NCBI GenBank assembly: GCA_031288815.1
Contig: JAITQR010000068.1
Coordinates: forward strand, 1-19,247
Direction of reading: 5' to 3'
DNA from: Treponema sp.
Lineage (GTDB): Bacteria > Spirochaetota > Spirochaetia > Treponematales > Breznakiellaceae
Length of the DNA stretch: 19,247 nucleotides
A model generated the notes under the pieces. It saw only the letters and a list, made by a program, of their open reading frames with translations. It did not search any database and was not told the DNA's origin. Numbering within the stretch: the first letter of the stretch is position 1; the number at the start of each line of letters is the position of its first letter. Below, piece by piece: positions 14,832 through 19,247 of this stretch. Position numbers and translations under genes: made by a program.

Positions 14832-15707
14832 TTATTCTTTTAGTGATCCCATCATGACCCCCTTTACAAAATACCTTTGCAGAAAAGGATATATGCATAG
14901 AATAGGAACCGAAGCGACAATAGTAGTACAGTATTTGATCAATTCCCTGGTAAAATCCACGGCGGAGACATCCATTTCAGCCTGATTGCTGGCTATCAGG
15001 ACTTCTCTAAGATGGAGCTGCAGAGGATACAGATTTTGCGCCCTGGGTAGATAGATCATGGCGTTGAACCATGAGTTCCAGTGCCCTACCGCGTAGAACA
15101 GGAAGATCACTGCCAGTGTGGCCTTTGAAACGGGAACGAAAATTTTCAGCAAAATTACCATATCGTTAGCCCCATCTATTATGGCGGCATCAGTCAGGCC
15201 CCGGGGTACAGCCCTAAAGGCGGTACGGAGGATAAGCATATTCCAGGTACCGATAGCACCGGGAATAATAAGGGCCCATCTGGTGTTCAGCATATGAAGG
15301 TTCCGAATAAGGATAAAATTGGGTATCATACCTCCAGAAAAATACATGGTGAATACAATCATCAGCATAAACGCCTTTCTCAGCATAAAACCACGCTGGG
15401 CCAGGGCATAAGCCCCAAGCGTGGTCATTACCATATTCACCGAGGTACCGGCGGTCAAATATATCAATGTGTTCACATAGCCGGTATAAAGACCCCTGGT
15501 TCTGAAAACCGCTTTGTATCCGTCGAAGGTAAAACCCAAGGGCTTGAGTAAGAGTCCCTGATAATCCATTATCCGCAGGGGGTCACTGAAAGATGCCATA
15601 AGCACATGATACATCGGATATAGACAGAACAGCGTTATCAGCCCGATTATAAATAGATTTATTATGTCGAACAAAGAATTTCCTATTGAGTATCTGGACA
15701 AGCGCAA
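14832..15707 (-). CDS. Sugar ABC transporter permease, LplC/YtcP-like, TTG start
   Basis: One of two inner-membrane channel subunits; 291 residues from the proposed TTG. It has six predicted helices. The cytoplasmic EAA loop that docks the ATPase is TDAAIIDGANDMVILLKIF (about 172-190), ending in a P-x-x-K segment. The N-terminus GNSLFDIINLFIIGLITLF and the LYPMYHVLMASFSDP stretch are typical of YtcP. The first ATG in the frame (15767) would overlap the lplB-like gene by 47 nt and add 20 atypical residues. The TTG at 15707 has AGGAGG 7 nt upstream right after the lplB-like stop codon and gives the family's normal length. No ATPase gene is in the locus; such importers usually share a housekeeping MsmX-type ATPase. 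Confidence 0.9.
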   Translation of the reverse strand: MRLSRYSIGNSLFDIINLFIIGLITLFCLYPMYHVLMASFSDPLRIMDYQGLLLKPLGFTFDGYKAVFRTRGLYTGYVNTLIYLTAGTSVNMVMTTLGAYALAQRGFMLRKAFMLMIVFTMYFSGGMIPNFILIRNLHMLNTRWALIIPGAIGTWNMLILRTAFRAVPRGLTDAAIIDGANDMVILLKIFVPVSKATLAVIFLFYAVGHWNSWFNAMIYLPRAQNLYPLQLHLREVLIASNQAEMDVSAVDFTRELIKYCTTIVASVPILCIYPFLQRYFVKGVMMGSLKE

Positions 15708-15714
15708 GAATAGA

Positions 15715-15720
15715 CCTCCT
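15715..15720 (-). promoter_or_regulatory. Ribosome binding site fixing the TTG start of the LplC-like gene
   Basis: AGGAGG on the minus strand directly follows the TAG stop of the lplB-like gene (15721-15723) and is spaced 7 nt from TTG at 15707. No ATG in this frame lies at a suitable distance, so the site decides the start. Confidence 0.85.
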
Positions 15721-16638
15721 CTACCACAAACTCTCTTCAACGAAGTGGCGGCTGAACCAGTTTGCAAAAACCAGAAGGCTCAAATTGACAATAGAATTGA
15801 ACATCCCCACCGCGGCCCCAAAACTGTAATTCTGCTCCCCCAGTCCAACACGGAATACATAGGAGGCGATAGTATCAGAGGTTTCATATACGATTGGACT
15901 GTAAAGGAGAATCACTTTTTCCGCTCCCTGGTTTAGGAGATGCCCTATCCGCATGATGAGCTGAATAGAAATGATAGGTACCAGGGAGGGTAACATGATG
16001 TGGTAGATTTTTCTAAAACGGCCAACACCGTCTATTGAAGCAGCTTCTATCAGGTTAGCATCAACCGTGGATAAGGTTGCGAGATAAATAATGCTCCCCC
16101 AGCCGATAGATTGCCAAATCGCGGATACCGTATAAATTCCCCTGAAATATTCCGGCCTTGAAAGCAGGTTAGTCTGCGGAAAACCAAAGATCGACAGAAC
16201 CAAGGTAATGACTCCCCTGGAATTGGTAAAGTTAATAATAATACCGCACATAATAATCAAGGAAATAAAATGCGGCATATAGGTTATAGTCTGGCAGATC
16301 CGTTTATAAGCAGAATCTTTAAGCTCATTCATCAATAAAGCCAATATTATTGGCATCGGGAAAACAAAGATGAGATCATACAAATTAAGGATAATCGTAT
16401 TTCTAATCACCCTGCCCGAGAATGGTCCGGTAAAAAAATCGACAAAATTCCCAAAGCCTACCCAGGTACTTTTTAGTATTCCCCTCGCTGGCCGGTAGTT
16501 CTGAAACGCGATCACCTGTCCTGCCATAGGAATATAACAGAAGATAATATAGTACAGAAACACCGGAAGAAGCATCAGATAAATATATTTATACCGCTTA
16601 AAATCCAAGCGTATTCTATCCAAAAAATGTTGTGTCAT
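15721..16638 (-). CDS. Sugar ABC transporter permease, LplB-like
   Basis: The second channel subunit; 305 residues with six predicted helices. The N-terminus YIYLMLLPVFLYYIIFCYIPMAG and the segment VIAFQNYRPARGI are typical of LplB. The EAA loop is IEAASIDGVGRFRKIYHIMLP (about 197-217). It is the first gene after the AraC-type regulator (100-bp gap) and is followed 13 nt later by the LplC-like gene. No Shine-Dalgarno sequence precedes the ATG at 16638; instead a -10-like GATAAT ends 6 nt upstream. The message may be leaderless, or the true start may lie slightly inside, for example the TTG codons near residues 6 and 11, although these have no good SD either. Confidence 0.9.
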   Translation of the reverse strand: MTQHFLDRIRLDFKRYKYIYLMLLPVFLYYIIFCYIPMAGQVIAFQNYRPARGILKSTWVGFGNFVDFFTGPFSGRVIRNTIILNLYDLIFVFPMPIILALLMNELKDSAYKRICQTITYMPHFISLIIMCGIIINFTNSRGVITLVLSIFGFPQTNLLSRPEYFRGIYTVSAIWQSIGWGSIIYLATLSTVDANLIEAASIDGVGRFRKIYHIMLPSLVPIISIQLIMRIGHLLNQGAEKVILLYSPIVYETSDTIASYVFRVGLGEQNYSFGAAVGMFNSIVNLSLLVFANWFSRHFVEESLW

Positions 16639-16644
16639 AAAAAA

Positions 16645-16673
16645 ATTATCAAATGAAAACCAAGGTTCCGCAA
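16645..16673 (-). promoter_or_regulatory. Candidate activator-dependent promoter of the sugar-transport operon
   Basis: On the minus strand -35 TTGCGG (16668-16673, only three consensus bases), a 17-bp spacer and -10 GATAAT (16645-16650, five of six). The start point would fall on the A of the ATG at 16638. A good -10 with a poor -35 is what is expected for a promoter that needs an activator, and the nearest CATAT box overlaps the -35. Confidence 0.5.
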
Positions 16674-16739
16674 TATGTATTTTATTATGAGATATGCCTA
16701 ATAAAGCAAAACGAATATGCGGTTTCTTCTTGAATATGC
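16671..16739 (-). promoter_or_regulatory. Four direct CATAT boxes, candidate AraC-family operator
   Basis: Reading the minus strand from the regulator's stop codon: GCATATTC (16739-16732), GCATATTC (16720-16713), GCATATC (16697-16691) and ACATATTG (16678-16671). All four are in the same orientation, with steps of 19, 23 and 19 bp, about two helical turns each, as expected for an AraC-type protein contacting one face of DNA. The array fills the gap between regulator and lplB-like gene and ends on the -35. The first box overlaps the regulator's stop codon. Confidence 0.55.
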
Positions 16740-19063
16740 TAATTCCGCGTCTTTTCCCGGAATTGGCCCGGGGTAATGCCTTCCGTCTCCCTGAATTTAC
16801 GCAGAAAACTGGCGGTATCCATGTAACCTACTTCAGCTGCTATATCTTTAATCTTCAAGTCCGTTGTAATAAGAAGTTCTTTTACTTTGTCCATGCGAAT
16901 CATAGAGACATATTCAATAAAGCCATGACCTGTTTCCTGTTTTAAAAGCCTAGAGAGATGACTTGGCGAAATATCAAAATTGTCCGCCATCTGCTGCAGG
17001 TTAAGCTGGTTGCTACAAAAATTTTCTTTGATGAAATTTATAATCTTAGATTTAAAAATGCTGTCTTTTTGTTCCTGTATTTCCTTGATCCTGGTACAGA
17101 AAGCCGATGTAAGTTCGCGGAATTTCAACCAGAAAAATTCCATATCCGTAAAAGCACTCAGATCTTTTATATCTGTTTTGGTTATCCCGCTTCCCATCTG
17201 GTTTGAAATTTTTATCATCATATTGATAACATCAAAACAAAGACACTGGGCTATGGGAGAAAATTCCACCCTGTTTATGACTGCCGCCATTCCATCCACC
17301 GCTTTCAGGGCCATTTCTCTGTTACCCTGTTTTATGCTCTGAATATACAGGGCTTGCTCTATAACCGGGTATTCGTACTGTTCGCTCTCCTGTTTAATAG
17401 CTTTCTCAAAGGTAACAATGTGTTGGCTTCCCGTGAGGTAATCAGACATAACCACCATGGCTTCAAGGAACGATGTATTTATCTTGAAAGGAGAATCCTG
17501 AACCCGGCCTGCGCTGATTTTTACACCGAAAGAATATTTATTACGGATATACCCGGTAATCAAAAATGACACTGCCAGGCGGATATCGGTCTCGCGTTCA
17601 TCCGGACAGCAGTTCTTCAGAAAAGCGGCATTCTGTTCGTCGCTTCGCAGTACCTTTTCCAAAGAATTGCAGATAACCGCGACCTGATGTTCAGGTATGA
17701 GTTCGATGCTGTAAAAACGGCATTGAGGTATAACTATATTTTCCTCTATCTCGGAAAGAATAATCTGAACCTGCCGGTTTATAACACGGGATTCATTAAC
17801 GCCTCCCCCGGAGGGAGCGACAATGAGTACAAAAAAACAAGGACCTATAAAATTGACATTCGCGCATTTAAGGTAATAATCCATGCTTTCCGGTGTCGCA
17901 TAATCCCCCTTAAGGAGACTGGATATACAGGAATAAACCACCATCGGGCGCTGAACATCCAGAGTACGGTTAAGAATTAAATTGGTTTCTTCCATGGTGT
18001 ATAATTTTTTTGAGATAAAATCAAACTCTGTTTCTTCTGATTTTTCATACTTCCATTGGGGATCACCGATATTTGCCATGAGCCTTTTTAGAGGGCGGTA
18101 ATTGCGCCGGGCCAAAAGCAGGGAAGCCAGAATTCCGGAAAAAGCCAGAAACGCAATTGAAAGGAGAAGGAGATTTTGCGTGAACCGTATCCGGAAATAA
18201 AAATCCCTTTCTTTCATAACCGAGATGCCTGTTAAGCCGGTGTTTTCCGAAACACTGCGCATAATTACATAGGATGTCCCGTTGATAGCGTGCTTTTGAA
18301 CCCCTATCCCCTTAAGGCTCAGTAATTTTCCGGTAAAATCGTTGGGCATCGAATTAGTTTCAAAATGGAATAAATTCCGCCGCATATTATTAAAAATGTA
18401 TAAGTTACCCTTTAGATCGCCCAGGTAATTTTCCAGTACAGAACAGATATCTTCATTTTTCACCATAAAACAGATAGTAATCCTGGGTATTACATTAAGG
18501 TACGGTATGGAAAAGATATACATTAAATTGGGGATATTCGCTTTATCGGTTAAAAAGCTGTGAGAAAGCATAAAAGAATCGTTATTGTCTACCGAATTTA
18601 TCCTGGAATAGAAACTGGACATGGTGAGATCGCCTTTCTGGCGAATCGAAGCCTCGAATTCATTGTAGGGCATCGCACCATCTATGGTATAAAGCCACGC
18701 ACCGCAGCGTATATAAATAAGAATGGTCGCGGGTAACCGTAATGAATTCTGATAAGTCCTGATTTGCTGGGCAATCGCTATCTGGTCCTGCGCCGAGAGC
18801 TTTGGATTTGGAAAGGCGGTCCTCTGAAAAATGGGAAAATCCGTCAAATATGTTGAAAAATACTTGGCAATATTCTCCATTTCAATGCTCATAATATCAA
18901 GTTCACTGACCGCATGACTCAGAGCGGAAAAATTGCTGTTATCAACTTCTCTGCGGATTGTAGAAACATGAGTATAATAAAAGATAAAACCTATAAATAC
19001 CGGCAGGATAGCTATGGACATATAAGAGACGAAATATTTGGAAAACCAGCTTTTCAATAGCAT
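16739..19063 (-). CDS. Membrane-bound AraC-family transcriptional regulator with extracytoplasmic sensor
   Basis: A 774-residue one-component regulator. Helix 1 spans about 10-31 and helix 2 about 297-317, enclosing a roughly 265-residue periplasmic domain of the Cache-like kind (ARTYQ-type helices, ILIYIRCGAWLYTIDGAMP, later GTSYVIMRSVSENTGLTGIS). RPLKRLM follows as a HAMP-like exit, then a long cytoplasmic linker. The C-terminal 100 residues are a double helix-turn-helix AraC domain: LNLQQMADNFDISPSHLSRLLKQ and LKIKDIAAEVGYMDTASFLRKFRE, ending GITPGQFR. Such regulators (YesN/YtdP type) sit beside LplABC importers and activate them when an oligosaccharide is present. The ATG at 19063 is preceded in frame by a stop 6 nt upstream and lacks a Shine-Dalgarno sequence; see the promoter entry. 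Confidence 0.93.
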   Translation of the reverse strand: MLLKSWFSKYFVSYMSIAILPVFIGFIFYYTHVSTIRREVDNSNFSALSHAVSELDIMSIEMENIAKYFSTYLTDFPIFQRTAFPNPKLSAQDQIAIAQQIRTYQNSLRLPATILIYIRCGAWLYTIDGAMPYNEFEASIRQKGDLTMSSFYSRINSVDNNDSFMLSHSFLTDKANIPNLMYIFSIPYLNVIPRITICFMVKNEDICSVLENYLGDLKGNLYIFNNMRRNLFHFETNSMPNDFTGKLLSLKGIGVQKHAINGTSYVIMRSVSENTGLTGISVMKERDFYFRIRFTQNLLLLSIAFLAFSGILASLLLARRNYRPLKRLMANIGDPQWKYEKSEETEFDFISKKLYTMEETNLILNRTLDVQRPMVVYSCISSLLKGDYATPESMDYYLKCANVNFIGPCFFVLIVAPSGGGVNESRVINRQVQIILSEIEENIVIPQCRFYSIELIPEHQVAVICNSLEKVLRSDEQNAAFLKNCCPDERETDIRLAVSFLITGYIRNKYSFGVKISAGRVQDSPFKINTSFLEAMVVMSDYLTGSQHIVTFEKAIKQESEQYEYPVIEQALYIQSIKQGNREMALKAVDGMAAVINRVEFSPIAQCLCFDVINMMIKISNQMGSGITKTDIKDLSAFTDMEFFWLKFRELTSAFCTRIKEIQEQKDSIFKSKIINFIKENFCSNQLNLQQMADNFDISPSHLSRLLKQETGHGFIEYVSMIRMDKVKELLITTDLKIKDIAAEVGYMDTASFLRKFRETEGITPGQFREKTRN

Positions 19064-19069
19064 TCGCTA

Positions 19070-19098
19070 ATTCTACGGTAACCGTATGATAAATTCAA
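19070..19098 (-). promoter_or_regulatory. Candidate promoter of the AraC-family regulator
   Basis: On the minus strand -35 TTGAAT (19093-19098, four of six), a 17-bp spacer and -10 TAGAAT (19070-19075, five of six). The -10 ends 6 nt before the ATG at 19063, so transcription would begin at the start codon, in keeping with the missing Shine-Dalgarno sequence. Confidence 0.5.
19074..19086. promoter_or_regulatory. Palindromic operator candidate over the regulator promoter
   Basis: TACGGT-A-ACCGTA is a perfect 6+1+6 palindrome. It covers the end of the -10 and most of the spacer of the candidate promoter, an ideal position for a repressor. It is unlike the direct CATAT boxes, so a different regulator would be expected to bind it. 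Confidence 0.45.
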
Positions 19099-19133
19099 TC
19101 ACGGCTGTCCGGTTTAATGCGGAAAATTCGATC

Positions 19134-19167
19134 AACAACCTCGCCCTGAAGGGCGAGGTATGTTGTT
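19134..19167. repeat. Hairpin repeat unit A
   Basis: CCTCGCCC-TGAA-GGGCGAGG (19139-19158) forms an 8-bp stem, extended by AACAA/TTGTT outside a two-base bulge. It shares the core CGCCCT(R)AAGGGCG(R)GGTAT with unit B, 66 bp further on in the same orientation. Core hairpins of this look are common near IS200/IS605-type ends and REP-like elements, which is inferred, not shown. Confidence 0.65.
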
Positions 19168-19188
19168 CTCCCGTGGTGGTTAGACTCA

Positions 19189-19234
19189 GGGTTTAATACC
19201 TTAAGAACGCCCTAAAGGGCGGGGTATTAAACCC
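19189..19234. repeat. Hairpin repeat unit B
   Basis: GGGTTTAATACC (19189-19200) pairs perfectly with GGTATTAAACCC (19223-19234), enclosing CGCCC-TAAA-GGGCG (19208-19221) and a one-sided TTAAGAA bulge. It is the second copy of the core seen in unit A and lies at the window edge, so further copies or a mobile element may continue beyond it. Confidence 0.7.
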
Positions 19235-19247
19235 TTCGCTACGAATA

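Noticed and set aside
19134..19234. Tandem hairpins as a CRISPR array
   Set aside because: Only two units, each an individual hairpin with differing flanks and no regular spacer between identical repeats.

Overview
The window looks like a chromosomal segment of a spirochaete, most likely a Treponema of the termite-gut type. This is inferred from protein style (a PilZ protein with an N-terminal membrane anchor, a ComEC without its metallo-hydrolase domain, a fused AroD-AroE, a DUF6062 protein, and a solute-binding protein whose signal ends FAGG with no lipobox cysteine), not from a database match. Almost everything is on the minus strand. Only a CPBP-family membrane protease gene and a decayed transposase are on the plus strand.

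Right-to-left along the minus strand, the window reads as follows. (1) 19.2-11.0 kb is a visibly AT-richer sugar-uptake locus: a membrane-bound AraC-type regulator, two LplB/LplC-type permeases, a solute-binding protein and a large cytoplasmic DUF4965/glutaminase-A-like protein. The regulator probably senses an extracellular signal and switches on the transporter. Four CATAT boxes at about two-helical-turn spacing sit directly on the permease promoter. (2) 11.0-10.66 kb is a convergent gap with a broken IS4-like transposase, which coincides with the change in base composition. (3) 10.66-9.62 kb holds the plus-strand CPBP gene and a divergent, near-perfect sigma-70 promoter, separated by palindromic repeats. 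(4) 9.6-5.5 kb is a pilZ / repeat-protein / comEC operon. (5) 5.3-3.3 kb holds a small secreted protein followed by a bifunctional aroDE. (6) 3.1 kb to the left edge holds rpiA, a DUF6062 protein and one half of a probable heterodimeric ABC exporter, which runs off the window.

Three themes stand out. A modular palindromic repeat family sits exactly at gene ends (5343-5515, 9704-9763, 9766-9923, 10659-10693) and supplies the comEC stop codon. Three genes without a Shine-Dalgarno sequence have a -10 box only 5-6 nt before the ATG with a 17-bp spacer, which suggests leaderless transcripts. The sugar locus pairs a carbohydrate-type transporter with an enzyme family annotated as 'glutaminase', which suggests that label may be wrong here. 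No tRNA, rRNA or CRISPR array was seen.
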